64,000 nucleotides of DNA from a virus. A model generated the notes under the pieces. It searched no databases and was not told the origin of the DNA. It saw only the letters and a list, made by a program, of their open reading frames with translations. The DNA lies in the IMG/VR virus record IMGVR_UViG_3300038465_000068, positions 1 to 64,000 of that record; one strand, written 5' to 3'. Position 1 is the first letter of the stretch, and each line of letters starts with the position of its first letter. Both the position numbers and the translations under genes were made by a program. Below, piece after piece: positions 16,035-25,722 of this stretch.

Positions 16035-16679
16035 TCAGGTGAAAATGGTCGCGGCGCGCAGCCGCAGGGTTTTACGGTCGGCGAGCCCGTCCATTGCTGG
16101 CCCGTTGATCTTGCGAGTGACCCAAGCCACGTCATCGGCATCGGCCCCGTCGTTGCAGCCCAGCGAGTTCCAGAAGGCTATAGCGAGTCGCACCGCGCTG
16201 TCAGGTGCGGCGGCAAGGTCCGGGCGCGTGAAAATGTCCATCCCGGTAAGGGTGGCATAGTGGGTGTAATTCCACCGGCCGGTGATCTGGATAAGGCCGC
16301 GACCACGGTAAAGCCAGCCATTGCCGTTGCCTTCCGCGCCATTGCCGAGCGGATCATGCGTCACCCCCGCCGTGTCGACATAGGAGGCATAAGCCGCGTT
16401 GGCCAGCGCCTCCGGGTTGTTGACGAGGCTGTCGGCCCGGCTGGCCAGACGTGGCCATGCCGCAGCGATGGCGCTGGCATGGCTGTAATTCAGGTTCTCG
16501 ATCAGGCGGCGAAAGAAGCCGCTTTCGTAACAAATCTGCGCGAGGAAGTGCCAGCACCGCAGCGGCGTGTTGATGCTGCTGTTGAGGAGGAAGCTGTTGA
16601 GCGGGTTTGCAATTCCGGTCATCACCGTGCGGTCGCCTTCCAGCGCCAGCGCGGTCAGGCGGTCGTATGTGATCTGCAT
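16035..16679 (-). CDS. GH19 endolysin
   Basis: From the ATG at 16679 (214 residues) the protein shows the GH19 lysozyme/chitinase signature: AQICYESGFF (Glu52), LIENLNYS (Glu61) and YRGRGLIQITGRWNY. The two Glu residues nine apart are the expected acid and base. It has no signal peptide, so it needs the holin to reach peptidoglycan. It lies next to holin-like and spanin genes. Confidence 0.85.
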   Translation of the reverse strand: MQITYDRLTALALEGDRTVMTGIANPLNSFLLNSSINTPLRCWHFLAQICYESGFFRRLIENLNYSHASAIAAAWPRLASRADSLVNNPEALANAAYASYVDTAGVTHDPLGNGAEGNGNGWLYRGRGLIQITGRWNYTHYATLTGMDIFTRPDLAAAPDSAVRLAIAFWNSLGCNDGADADDVAWVTRKINGPAMDGLADRKTLRLRAATIFT

Positions 16680-16683
16680 GCCC

Positions 16684-17091
16684 CTACCCCCAGACGATAG
16701 CGTCCAACCCCGCAGCATCAGAAGCAGAGTCCACGGCAGAGAGCAAGCCTGCATACTTTGACAGGGTGAAGGCCCGAAATGCCATCCAGTCATCGACGGC
16801 CGTATCCACCATCGCGGCCTGCAATGTCGCCCGGCAGGCTTGCTCCAGCGCGCCACGCTTTTTCTCTTTGGCCGCCACAGGATCAAACGGCGTCGGCGGC
16901 TTGATTATCAGCCTTTTTGTGACGGGATGGATGGCGTGCCTTTCTGGATGCGGGGCTGGATGCTGGTCGGTGATGTCCACATAGTCGTGGTCCGGGAAAG
17001 CCTGATGCTGCCGATCCGCGTCGATCTCTCGGCACGTTACGATCTGGCGGATAATGCCGGTGTCTTTGTGGAATACTGCAACCTTCATCAT
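16684..17091 (-). CDS. Hypothetical protein, possible tail-fibre assembly type
   Basis: A 135-residue protein. The N-terminal half is beta-like, the centre is Pro-rich (IIKPPTPFDP) and the end is helical (AVDSASDAAGLDAIVWG). Short proteins of this shape directly after a tip or fibre gene are often fibre chaperones, but the match is only by position and shape. Confidence 0.55.
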   Translation of the reverse strand: MMKVAVFHKDTGIIRQIVTCREIDADRQHQAFPDHDYVDITDQHPAPHPERHAIHPVTKRLIIKPPTPFDPVAAKEKKRGALEQACRATLQAAMVDTAVDDWMAFRAFTLSKYAGLLSAVDSASDAAGLDAIVWG

Positions 17092-17095
17092 CCGA

Positions 17096-20000
17096 TCACC
17101 TCAACAGTTCCGTCACGCGCAAAGTGTTGGAGTTCGTAGTGACGGTAGCACCGATCATCTTGCCTTGTAGCGCATAGACATGACTGCCAGCGGACACGCC
17201 TGTATCAAGGCCGCCGCCAGACATATTGATCGCCAAAGGCACAGAACTTCCGCCGCCACCCTCCATCGGGAACAAGACGTTTCCGTCGCGCGTGACCTGA
17301 TAGTTGACTTCCGGCCCGGTGCCGCTGCCGCTCCATGTCGCGAAACTGTAGAAGTCCACCATGACGTCGCCGCCGCTGGTCGTGACCGTGATAGTCGCGA
17401 TGTTAGCGAACGAGGTGGTAAGCGTCGTCGTGCTGCCCTGCACCTCGTTAGGGACCGTGATGCTGTTGGCGACGATATGGCCGGTGACGATGATGTTGTT
17501 GACGATGATGTTTCCGGCATTGACCGCGCCAACAGCGATAGCACCGGCAATGATGGCGTTGGCGGCGATCAGGCCAGAGGTCAGCGTAGCGGCGGCGATG
17601 TTCGTGCCGAGAATGGTCGCCGCTGCGATCTGTGTTGCGGTGATAGTCGCCGCTGCGATGTTTCCAGCAAGGATGGTGCCAGCGACGATATTGCCGCCAG
17701 TGATGGTCGCGGACGCGATCTGTGTGCCGGTGATGGTGGAGGAGGCGATATTTCCGGCAACGATGGTGCCCGCCGCGATGGCGGCAGAGTCAACCGCACC
17801 GGCCGACAGCAGCGGCGTGGTGATGCTGCTGTTGCTGATCTGTGTGGTGACGATCTGCCCGGTAAGCTGGGCGGCCGTGATGGACGCGATCTGCGCAGCG
17901 GTTAGCTGTCCCGTGACCTTGGCTGCGGCGATGGCGGAAAGCTGGGCGTCGGTCAGTTGCCCAGTGATGGCGACAGCCGGGACTTCCAAAGACCATTGCG
18001 TGCCATCCCAGCGGTACAGAACGCCCGTGGTGGTGAGCACCACGACCTGCCCGACATAAGCGCCAGAACTGGGCAGGGACGAATACTGAAAGATCGGGGC
18101 GATGCCAGCCGCGAAGGCACCGTCATCCAGCGTACCGGGCGCGATGTCAGCGCCGGAAATATCGCCCGTCACGGTCGACTGTGCCGATGCAGCGGCGGCG
18201 GAATAGACGCCGCTGCTGTTGAGGGCTTTGACGAGGAAATAGAATGTCCCGGCCGGGACTTTGTTGGTGGTATAGGCACCAGCAAAGCCGCCGCTGCCAT
18301 TGGGGATCGCCGCCGCCTGCCCAATCACCGTCGCGCCGCTCCAGCTATTGCTGGCGTTATAGCGGTACTCGTAACAGACAAGGTCGGTGTCGGTGATCGG
18401 CGAGCCTTGCAGGTTCACCGTCATGCCGTTCTCTGACACCGCGATGGAGGCGATGTTGCTCGGGGCGTTGGTTTTGCCCAAGACCGTATAGCTGTCGACC
18501 TCGGCCTGCCACGGATGCACGCCGGTTATATCGGACACCGAGCCGATGGCGTTTCGCGAGCGAATGGCGACGTCATAGGAGCCGCCGATAGTGGCGTTTT
18601 CGATATATCCGATGGTCTGGTCGCCCGGCACTGTCGAGGCTGATTGCCAGTTATTCGAGCCCGAGACCTGATAGGTGATTTCGATGAAGCCGCCATCCAG
18701 CACAAACTCGTCGACCGGCGACTCCCACGAGACCTCGATGCGCGAGACGAGCGTGCCATCCGGCTGCTGGACAATCAGCGATCCGCCAGACTGGAGAGTC
18801 AGGCTTGACGGCGGTGCGACCACGAACGGGTTAGGCAGGTTCGTGTTGCTCTGGCGCTTTGCGGCCGCTTCCTCGGCAGCGGTGTAGGCATAGACGGCTG
18901 GATCGGTCTGGCGCGCGGTGATGTCGACGTCGAGGGTCTGGTTTTCCTTCTGGTTGTTGATGCTGAATTGCCACGACTGGACCTCGAAGGATTCCCCAAC
19001 CCAGCCCCACATGGCATTGTTGACGAGGATGGTGTCGGGCGAGCCGACCTGAAACGCCGTCAGCTTTAGCGCCATGGACAGCGTCAGTTCGCGCCGGATG
19101 CGCTCCAGTTCAATCTTGGCGAGGCGCTGCGCCATCGACGAGGAATTGGTGAACGCCAGCGTGAGATCGCGCCAGACCACCTCAAACTGGTCTTGCTCGA
19201 TGTAGGTCGTGTTTTGAAGCTGCGGATAGTCGGTCGGCTGGCCGCGATTGAAGGGATCAACAAACGTACCCTTCACCGAGTTGAAGGAGGCGTCGCCGCT
19301 TTGCAGCGCCACCACCTTGATCGGGCCGCGCAGGTCGCCCTCGTCCAGCGTGACGGTGGGGGTGAGATACTGGGCCGGGTAGACATTGAGCAAGATGCCG
19401 GACGGCACCAGATAGCCGCCCATGCTGGTGAGCATTTTCTGGATGACGGACTGGCGCGATTCCGAGGTGTCGACCACGCCGTTGCAGGTGTAGCGAGGCT
19501 CGGCCTCAACGGCGACAAAGCTATTGCCGCTGCCATTATTGCTGAAGCCGACCGCATTGTGTTCGCGCGCATTCTCCAGCGTGGTGGCGACTTTTATCAC
19601 GGTGTCAGAAATAAAGATGGCGTAATAGCTGACACCGGCCGACAGCCCCAAAGGCAGCGCGCCGCCGCTGTTGGACAGCGTCACCTCGGTGCCCGTCGTG
19701 ATGCGAAGGGCATTGTTGTAGACGTTAAGCTGGCTCGTGGTGAAGTCAGGCGTCAGCCCTTCCACGATGGTCATGGTCACGATGCCGGTTCCGGCGCTGC
19801 CGATAGTGATGCACGCGGGCGGCTGCTTGGCGGCGTCAACCGACGATAGCGACAGGCCGCCGGTCGGGCCGCCACCGATCTGCGCCCAGAAGTACGGGAA
19901 ATTTGCCGTCATGCCAGACGGCATCGTCCCCGTGGTGGTGAACATGACCTGACAGAGGGCGGGCACCGCGCCCGCCGCCTGATTTTCGACATAAGTGATC

Positions 20001-21109
20001 TGGCTGTCGGCCGGGTTGACGGTGCAGGTGGTGCTGGGAATGACGCGCGGCGAGATTTCGTCGCAGAGGTTCGCGCCAGCTACCATCAGGCCGAGGTCGA
20101 CCTCGGTGTCGAAAACCACGCCCATGCCGTGAACCGGCTCGACCAGATAGTCGTTCGCCACGAGGACTGAATTGTCCGACCACGTCATCTTGGTCACGGT
20201 GCCGCCGGAGCCGCCGACCGCCAGCGTCAGAATGTTGTGGCCGATGTCGTAAAGCTGGAACGTGTCCGTGCCGACGTTGGCGACCTCATATTCCTGCGCC
20301 ACGGTGTTCTGCTGCGCCTGCGGCCAGAACGGCTGCGGCTTGGCAGGCTTCGCGCCAGAATGGTCCCTGATGAACACCATATCGCCAGCCACCAGAGGGT
20401 GAGGCGCATAGGTGGTGAACGTGCCGTCCGTCGTGCTGCCTGAGATCAGAATGGCATTGTTGCGTGGATCGAGCACGCGGCGGCCGCTGACCACGCATGC
20501 GATGTTCGGCACGCCGGTCGATCCGAACAGATTATCGTTCCAGCCGAGTCGCACATAGATTTTGGCGCGGCTGTATTGAAAGAAGTTCGGCCCCCACTTC
20601 GGGCTTTGCGCCTGCAATGCGGTGATAAGCCCAGCATCGCCAGCCACCGTGCCGAGGCCCATATAGGCTTGCAGATAGTTCGTGTAATTGGTCGGCGCGG
20701 TGCCGTCCGGCCAGTCGATAGGCTTTTCAGCCCAGCCCGCCGAGGTGAGCGGCACATAGGTGTCGTTGACATACAGCGCGTCGATGGACTCGACCGGGTG
20801 GCCCGCCAACGTGATGACGAGGAAAAGCGATTTGTTGTCCGACGTGGTGTCGATGAACGTCACCGCGCCGCCGACCTTCATCTGACCATAGATCAGCTTG
20901 TGGGAGGCGATGGGGTCGCGCACCGAGAAGGTGCGCTTTTGCGCTGTAGCGATCAGCCAGTCGCCCAGCGCCATGACGCCGGATGCCGCCAAGCTGCCAA
21001 TGGCCGCCGCCGCCGGGAGGCCGATGAATGGCGTCAGCACGAGGGTGACGACAATATCGACCGCCACCGCCGCGACGGTTACGCCAATTTGCTCGACCGC
21101 CTTACTCAT
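17096..21109 (-). CDS. Tail tip / central fibre protein
   Basis: A 1,337-residue protein. The start has hydrophobic stretches and then LIYGQMKVGGAVTF, as in tip-attachment proteins of siphoviruses. The middle is beta-rich, with fibronectin-like segments around residues 760-920. The last 300 residues hold many repeats of the type ATI-x4-IAA-ATI, then a small beta domain. It follows the DUF6950/NlpC-like and distal tail genes, the normal place for the receptor-contacting tip protein. Host recognition is inferred. Confidence 0.8.
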   Translation of the reverse strand: MSKAVEQIGVTVAAVAVDIVVTLVLTPFIGLPAAAAIGSLAASGVMALGDWLIATAQKRTFSVRDPIASHKLIYGQMKVGGAVTFIDTTSDNKSLFLVITLAGHPVESIDALYVNDTYVPLTSAGWAEKPIDWPDGTAPTNYTNYLQAYMGLGTVAGDAGLITALQAQSPKWGPNFFQYSRAKIYVRLGWNDNLFGSTGVPNIACVVSGRRVLDPRNNAILISGSTTDGTFTTYAPHPLVAGDMVFIRDHSGAKPAKPQPFWPQAQQNTVAQEYEVANVGTDTFQLYDIGHNILTLAVGGSGGTVTKMTWSDNSVLVANDYLVEPVHGMGVVFDTEVDLGLMVAGANLCDEISPRVIPSTTCTVNPADSQITYVENQAAGAVPALCQVMFTTTGTMPSGMTANFPYFWAQIGGGPTGGLSLSSVDAAKQPPACITIGSAGTGIVTMTIVEGLTPDFTTSQLNVYNNALRITTGTEVTLSNSGGALPLGLSAGVSYYAIFISDTVIKVATTLENAREHNAVGFSNNGSGNSFVAVEAEPRYTCNGVVDTSESRQSVIQKMLTSMGGYLVPSGILLNVYPAQYLTPTVTLDEGDLRGPIKVVALQSGDASFNSVKGTFVDPFNRGQPTDYPQLQNTTYIEQDQFEVVWRDLTLAFTNSSSMAQRLAKIELERIRRELTLSMALKLTAFQVGSPDTILVNNAMWGWVGESFEVQSWQFSINNQKENQTLDVDITARQTDPAVYAYTAAEEAAAKRQSNTNLPNPFVVAPPSSLTLQSGGSLIVQQPDGTLVSRIEVSWESPVDEFVLDGGFIEITYQVSGSNNWQSASTVPGDQTIGYIENATIGGSYDVAIRSRNAIGSVSDITGVHPWQAEVDSYTVLGKTNAPSNIASIAVSENGMTVNLQGSPITDTDLVCYEYRYNASNSWSGATVIGQAAAIPNGSGGFAGAYTTNKVPAGTFYFLVKALNSSGVYSAAAASAQSTVTGDISGADIAPGTLDDGAFAAGIAPIFQYSSLPSSGAYVGQVVVLTTTGVLYRWDGTQWSLEVPAVAITGQLTDAQLSAIAAAKVTGQLTAAQIASITAAQLTGQIVTTQISNSSITTPLLSAGAVDSAAIAAGTIVAGNIASSTITGTQIASATITGGNIVAGTILAGNIAAATITATQIAAATILGTNIAAATLTSGLIAANAIIAGAIAVGAVNAGNIIVNNIIVTGHIVANSITVPNEVQGSTTTLTTSFANIATITVTTSGGDVMVDFYSFATWSGSGTGPEVNYQVTRDGNVLFPMEGGGGSSVPLAINMSGGGLDTGVSAGSHVYALQGKMIGATVTTNSNTLRVTELLR
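17455..17975 (-). repeat. Imperfect repeats coding for TI/IAA beta-type motif
   Basis: Degenerate 15-30-bp units encode repeating hydrophobic and small residues (for example TITGTQIASATI, then LAGNIAAATI), which suggests a beta-solenoid shaft in the tip protein. The edges are approximate. Confidence 0.6.
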
Positions 21110-21589
21110 TTAGTCGCGCGCCGCCTTGATGCGCCAGCCGCAAAGGACGTTCGCGGGCAAGCCCGGCGTCTCGATGGTGCTAACCCCAATAAGCCCCTTG
21201 TCGCCGACGAACAGCGAGATTGTCCCGGCGCAGATGCCGACCGTGGCCTCCAGCCCGTGATCGCCACCCAGAACCGCCGGGCTACCGAGCACCACGTCAC
21301 CGCGCTGGAGGCGCAGGACATTGTCGACCTTCTGCCAGCCGTGGGCTTCGGCGATCTTGTCCATGGTCGCGATCAGGCCAGCCCCGGCGTAATTGCGCAG
21401 CGCCAGCGCCGCCGTGGATGCGCTGTTGTACCGCTCGCGGAAGGCGGCCGCCGGATCGGTGCCCGTCATCGCCACCACGCAATCGGCTGCGAACATGCAG
21501 CAGTCGAAGCTGCCCCACGCAAACGGCTGGTGGCGGACGCTCTGGAGATAGGTGGCCATCAGGACTGGCCAATGTTCCTTTTTTTTCAT
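21110..21589 (-). CDS. DUF6950 / NlpC-P60-like tail protein
   Basis: From the ATG at 21589 (159 residues). FAWGSFDCCMFAADCV holds a Cys in the position of an NlpC/P60 nucleophile, and a GGDHG segment could supply the His. This is the DUF6950 family, the counterpart of the lambda tail protein K or the GTA gp14 peptidase, which may open peptidoglycan during DNA entry. Confidence 0.75.
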   Translation of the reverse strand: MKKKEHWPVLMATYLQSVRHQPFAWGSFDCCMFAADCVVAMTGTDPAAAFRERYNSASTAALALRNYAGAGLIATMDKIAEAHGWQKVDNVLRLQRGDVVLGSPAVLGGDHGLEATVGICAGTISLFVGDKGLIGVSTIETPGLPANVLCGWRIKAARD

Positions 21590-21593
21590 GCCC

Positions 21594-22151
21594 CTACCCG
21601 TGCCAGTTGATCGAGGCGTCTTGGATGGTGTCGACGAACGAGAAGCCGCCGTCACCGGGATGCTCAAGGCGCTGGTCGAGATCGGTATACCGGCGGGCGC
21701 GCGGGAAGCGCATGGCGACGAGGCGGCTTTCGGCCGTCACCGTGATGGTCGCGGTCTTTCCGGTTTGTGTGATGTCTGCGGTGTCGACGCGCCCGTTGAG
21801 GAACTGATACGGGGCGTTAATCAGGTTGAAGTTTTCGTCGATGGCACCGATCCACAGCCGCGCTGGCAGATACCGCTCCAAATCCTCCAGCGCCGCAGCG
21901 ACGAGCGCGATGTCGACGCCGGACAGCGACAGCGCGCAGCCGGTGGCCATCACCTTGTTCTGTTCGGTGACGGAGCCGATCTCGACGAGATTGCCGCCGC
22001 CGATCCAGACTTGGCCATTCCACGAGAAATTCCCGTAGCCATTCCACATATAGATATTGCCCGCTGCGGTGTCGATTTCGCAAAAAATGACCGGGCAGAT
22101 CACGGCGGCCTGCGTCGCCGCCAGCATCCCTGATGTGAGGCTATGGGCCAT
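21594..22151 (-). CDS. Tail hub-associated protein (lambda L or DUF2163-like position)
   Basis: A 185-residue protein that reads as a beta-rich adapter (GNIYMWNGYGNFSW, then LPARLWIGAID). It sits between the distal tail protein and the peptidase-like gene, where siphoviruses and GTAs encode a hub protein. The assignment is by position and shape. Confidence 0.6.
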   Translation of the reverse strand: MAHSLTSGMLAATQAAVICPVIFCEIDTAAGNIYMWNGYGNFSWNGQVWIGGGNLVEIGSVTEQNKVMATGCALSLSGVDIALVAAALEDLERYLPARLWIGAIDENFNLINAPYQFLNGRVDTADITQTGKTATITVTAESRLVAMRFPRARRYTDLDQRLEHPGDGGFSFVDTIQDASINWHG

Positions 22152-22777
22152 TAGAGAAATTCCGTCACGCTGAACATGATCTCGTAGGCGCTCACCTCGT
22201 TGGCATCCCAGCCGAACGCCGCGTCGAGACGAAACTGCGACATCGCGCTGTTCACGGTGATCGGCGTACCGAGCGCGGGGGAATAGCGCAGCGTCGGCCA
22301 GAAGGTCAGCGTGGCATTTCCAGCGCCATCAGAGTTGGTATCAAACAGCAGCTTGTGCATGCGCGCCGTCGAGCCGCTGCCGATCTGGAAATAGTCGCCA
22401 GCCTTGAGGATGCCGTTGATGCCGATGGCCCAGCCGGTCGTGGCCAGCGTGTTGCCGGTCTGGCCTGCGCCGCTGACGATAGGCGTGCCGCGACCGTCGC
22501 CGCGCGGTTTCTTTGCGTCGGGATCGCCCAGCAAGAAAGACCCGGCGCGGCCGTTAAGCTGCGCCATTACCGCAAGCCAGACCTCGGCCTGCTGACGGTT
22601 CATCGTCGGCATCGTGACGACGCCTTTCCACCGCTGGCCTTGCCACTGGTATGCCTGCTGTTCAAACGAGAATGGCGACTCCGAAATCGCCACGGCGTTG
22701 TCCATTGTCCACTTGACCTTTTTGACGCCGGGCACAGTCGGCAGGGACAGCGGATATGACGGAGTGAACACGCCCAT
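22151..22777 (-). CDS. Distal tail protein-like
   Basis: About 208 residues from the ATG at 22777; a second ATG at 22795 overlaps the tape-measure stop. It has a split-barrel feel (VKWTMDNAVAISESPFSF, then QWQGQRWKG) and is the first gene after the tape measure, the usual slot of the distal tail protein. Confidence 0.6.
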   Translation of the reverse strand: MGVFTPSYPLSLPTVPGVKKVKWTMDNAVAISESPFSFEQQAYQWQGQRWKGVVTMPTMNRQQAEVWLAVMAQLNGRAGSFLLGDPDAKKPRGDGRGTPIVSGAGQTGNTLATTGWAIGINGILKAGDYFQIGSGSTARMHKLLFDTNSDGAGNATLTFWPTLRYSPALGTPITVNSAMSQFRLDAAFGWDANEVSAYEIMFSVTEFL

Positions 22778-22778
22778 T

Positions 22779-25055
22779 TTAGCCCATTCCCCCAAGCTGG
22801 AAGCCGCGCTTGACCGCGACGTTGAGCGCCTGCATCGCGCTGGACTGGATCGTCGGCATGGCCTTCACGATTTCGCCGCGCGCAATAGCCGACACGTCCG
22901 GGTGGACGCTAATCATCTGGGTGACGTGGGTTGGGCCGCTGGCCTGTCCGCCACCCTTGACCTTGCTGCCCGCCGCCACAGAGCCATCGGCCGCGCTGCC
23001 GTCGCCGAACAGATCATCGAAAAAGCCCGCGATGCCGCCGCCACTGCCTTTCTTGCTGCCAGCCGCACCCTTGGGCGCGCTGCCGGACAGGATGCTAAAT
23101 AGGTTCCCGGCGCTGGCGAAGGTCGGCAGCTTGTCCTTGGTGCCCGTGACGGAGCCGGTCAGCGCGTTTTCCAGCGGGTTGAGGATGGCCAGCTTCTCAA
23201 ACATTTTCAGCAAGGACTGCTGGAGGTCGGGCAGCAGGGTCTTGAGACCCTTCGCGCCCTCGTTGGCGTGATCGAAAATCGAGCCGATCATGCCGGTGTA
23301 TTCCTTGCCCACCGACAGTTCGCGCTGCTGTTCGTCGGTGATGTCGCGCTTAGACTTGGCGAGCGAGGCCGCCTGCGCAGCGTTGGCCATGCCCTGCTGA
23401 TATTCTTTGTCGGTGGCGGTGAAGCCTTTTTCCTTCAATTCAAGTTCTTCGCGCATCAGGGCGACGCGGCGGTCACGGATGCTTTCGTCGGTGCGCAGCA
23501 GGGATACCTCCAGCGCCAGCACGGCGTTGGAATCGGAGGCTTTCAGGTTTTCCTTGATCTGCGCTTCGGTGCGCTCTGCCTCGGCGCTTTTCAGCAGCGC
23601 GTCGCGATAGGCGTTGATGTTGTTGATCGCGCCCTTGCGGTATTCGGCCTCGGCCTTGATCTGCGCGCCCATAGCCAGCCCGGCCGACGTGCTGGTGCGA
23701 TAGGCTTCGGCGATCCTCTCCTGCCCCGCTGCCTCCTGCTGGACGACGGACAGGGCTTCCTTGCGGTCGGTGTTCTGCTTGGCCTGCGCCGCGCCGATGG
23801 TGGCGCTGCGGATTGCCCCGGCGCGCGGGGCCATGCCCGGCTCGTCGCTGTTGCTGTTGAGGGTGAACTGGCGGTTCGCCTCCAGCCGGGCCCGCAGCAT
23901 TTCGCGGTCGCGCGGGCTGGCGCTGTTGACGCGCGCCTCGTCCCGGTACTTTTGCAGTTCCATGGCGGCGGGCGAGCGGGAGTCGGCCGACAGGTCATCT
24001 TTCTTTTTCGCTGCCTCGGCCGCCTGAGCCGCGCGCTGGCCAGCGCCGACCTGCCAGTGCAGATCGCCAGCCTTCTTTTCGGCCGCCTCGACCATGGCCG
24101 GGGTGACGCCCTTCGCATGCTGACCAAGGGCCCAGCGCATGCGCTGGGCTTCATCGTTGGCCTGCGTGGCGCGCTGTTCCAGCGGCGCAGCACCGGAGAT
24201 CGTCGAGCCGGTCTTGAACCACAGGTTTGAAATCCATGTGCCGAAGCCGTCGAAAGCCTTGGACAGCCACCACATGCTGTCCTCGACCTGCTTCCAGCGA
24301 TCCGTCAGGGCCTTAAAGATGGCCATTTCCTGCGCGGCGCGATCCTTCATCTGCTTGATGTCGCGGACCTGCGCGTCCGTCAGCAGGTTGAAATTGTCGT
24401 GCAAATCCTGCGCGGCCTTGGCAGGATTTTTCATCATTTCCTCAAGGCCCTCGGCGGCCTTGTCGAGGCCGAGCCCGGACATCTTGGAATAGCCGTAGGT
24501 GGCCTTGACGCCCTCCTGCATGTCCTCGCCGGGGACGCGGCCGTGCGCCTGCAGCTTGGACTGCACGTCCATCGCGCCGCGCATCGAAATATCGGACCCG
24601 CCGCCAGCAAGGTTCTGGGCGATGCCATATGCCTGCCCCTTGGTCAGGCCAGCCGCGCTGCCGGTGGCGGCGATGGCCCGGCCGACGCGGTCGATGGCCA
24701 TTTCCGCCTGATAGGCGCTGACGGCCATGGCGGCGAACGGGGCAAGCACCGCGCCGCCCATGAGGATGCCTTTGGACGTCAGGCCGGAGAGGTGGGTGCC
24801 GATCAGCAGCAGGGTGGACGGCAGGCGGGCAAGGTCGCCCGTCATCGCCTCGCGGCCGAAATACAGCAGTTCGCGCCGGTTGATCTCGATGCCGCGATGC
24901 AGTTCCTCGGCACCGGCCGCCGCGCGCTTGAAGTGGCTGGAGATATTGTCGCCAGCGGTCTTGGAAACGCCGTCAAGCTGCTTCGCCTTGGCCATGGCAG
25001 GGCCGAGGTCGTAATCGACCGTGTAATACAGGCGGTCCAGTTCCGTGCCAGCCAT
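22779..25055 (-). CDS. Tail tape measure protein
   Basis: A 758-residue, helix-dominated protein with a hydrophobic stretch at about residues 75-115 (LLLIGTHLSG, then AVLAPFAAMAVSA) and long Ala/Glu/Lys/Gln coiled-coil stretches. It lies between the tail chaperone and the distal tail genes. By the usual relation of tape length to tail length, it predicts a tail a little over 100 nm. Confidence 0.85.
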   Translation of the reverse strand: MAGTELDRLYYTVDYDLGPAMAKAKQLDGVSKTAGDNISSHFKRAAAGAEELHRGIEINRRELLYFGREAMTGDLARLPSTLLLIGTHLSGLTSKGILMGGAVLAPFAAMAVSAYQAEMAIDRVGRAIAATGSAAGLTKGQAYGIAQNLAGGGSDISMRGAMDVQSKLQAHGRVPGEDMQEGVKATYGYSKMSGLGLDKAAEGLEEMMKNPAKAAQDLHDNFNLLTDAQVRDIKQMKDRAAQEMAIFKALTDRWKQVEDSMWWLSKAFDGFGTWISNLWFKTGSTISGAAPLEQRATQANDEAQRMRWALGQHAKGVTPAMVEAAEKKAGDLHWQVGAGQRAAQAAEAAKKKDDLSADSRSPAAMELQKYRDEARVNSASPRDREMLRARLEANRQFTLNSNSDEPGMAPRAGAIRSATIGAAQAKQNTDRKEALSVVQQEAAGQERIAEAYRTSTSAGLAMGAQIKAEAEYRKGAINNINAYRDALLKSAEAERTEAQIKENLKASDSNAVLALEVSLLRTDESIRDRRVALMREELELKEKGFTATDKEYQQGMANAAQAASLAKSKRDITDEQQRELSVGKEYTGMIGSIFDHANEGAKGLKTLLPDLQQSLLKMFEKLAILNPLENALTGSVTGTKDKLPTFASAGNLFSILSGSAPKGAAGSKKGSGGGIAGFFDDLFGDGSAADGSVAAGSKVKGGGQASGPTHVTQMISVHPDVSAIARGEIVKAMPTIQSSAMQALNVAVKRGFQLGGMG

Positions 25056-25291
25056 CAGACGTCACCCGGCTTTGTGTCGGGAAAACGCTGCTTCATTTCT
25101 TCGATGGCCAGCACATCATCCTCCGACCACTGGTACTTGTCGTCCAGAGAGCCCTTGTCCCGCAGGTGCCCGATGTACCCGCACGACACTTCGTAGAAGG
25201 TCGATTTCCAGAAATCCTCCGGCGACCAATGCAACACACCGAGCGCGAAGGTTGCCCATTTCTCGACGTCTAGCTTGCTTGGGGCGGCGCG
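25055..25291 (-). CDS. Tail chaperone extension, probably made by -1 frameshift
   Basis: This open frame lies in the -1 frame relative to the upstream chaperone gene and runs to 25055, overlapping its end. The readable part (WATFALGVLHWSPEDFW, then STFYEV) matches the small tail-assembly chaperones of alphaproteobacterial phages and GTAs. There is no ATG or ribosome site; the only likely internal start is a weak GTG. A G/GT-type frameshift is therefore the best explanation, but no canonical slippery heptamer is seen. The 5' edge given is approximate. Confidence 0.6.
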   Translation of the reverse strand, partial: RAAPSKLDVEKWATFALGVLHWSPEDFWKSTFYEVSCGYIGHLRDKGSLDDKYQWSEDDVLAIEEMKQRFPDTKPGDV

Positions 25292-25692
25292 TCGGCCGCC
25301 ACGGGAGGGGTCGAGTCGGCGGTCGCGCCAGCCTCCTCGATCTCTTTCATGGCGGCGTTGACATGCTCGGTATTGCCTTTGATGGCGCGCGAGCACAGCA
25401 GGCCGAGGGGTTTCCAGAACGGGCCGCAGCCGTCGTTCATCAGAACCTCGCCGACCTTGGCCGGTGTCAGCTTGTCGCCCATGCTGGGCCGCAGCGCCCA
25501 ATACAGGACGGTGCCGGTCTCAGAGAGAGACGCATAATTGCGGGGATCGTCGTCGAGAAATTTCCACGCCAGCGCGGCGCATGCCTGACCTGTGTTGGCC
25601 TCGATGGCGGAAATGACCTCGAAGGTCGGTCGGACGGAATACGACTTTCCGTCGAAGATGATGTCGATTTCTTGGCGGGCCGCATTAGCCAT
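25270..25692 (-). CDS. Tail assembly chaperone (GTA gp10-like)
   Basis: A 140-residue protein whose opening (QEIDIIFDGKSYSVRPTFEVI, AIEANTG) is the pattern of the GTA-gp10/tail chaperone family. It lies between the tube and tape-measure genes. The C-terminus is Pro/Ala-rich, where the frameshift to the extension is expected. Confidence 0.75.
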   Translation of the reverse strand: MANAARQEIDIIFDGKSYSVRPTFEVISAIEANTGQACAALAWKFLDDDPRNYASLSETGTVLYWALRPSMGDKLTPAKVGEVLMNDGCGPFWKPLGLLCSRAIKGNTEHVNAAMKEIEEAGATADSTPPVAADAPPQAS

Positions 25693-25722
25693 GCATGGCC
25701 TCCTCTATGGTGGTGGGTGGTT

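Noticed and set aside
25270-25330. Classic slippery heptamer for -1 frameshift
   Set aside because: No in-frame X-XXY-YYZ heptamer was found; only partial proline-codon slips are possible.
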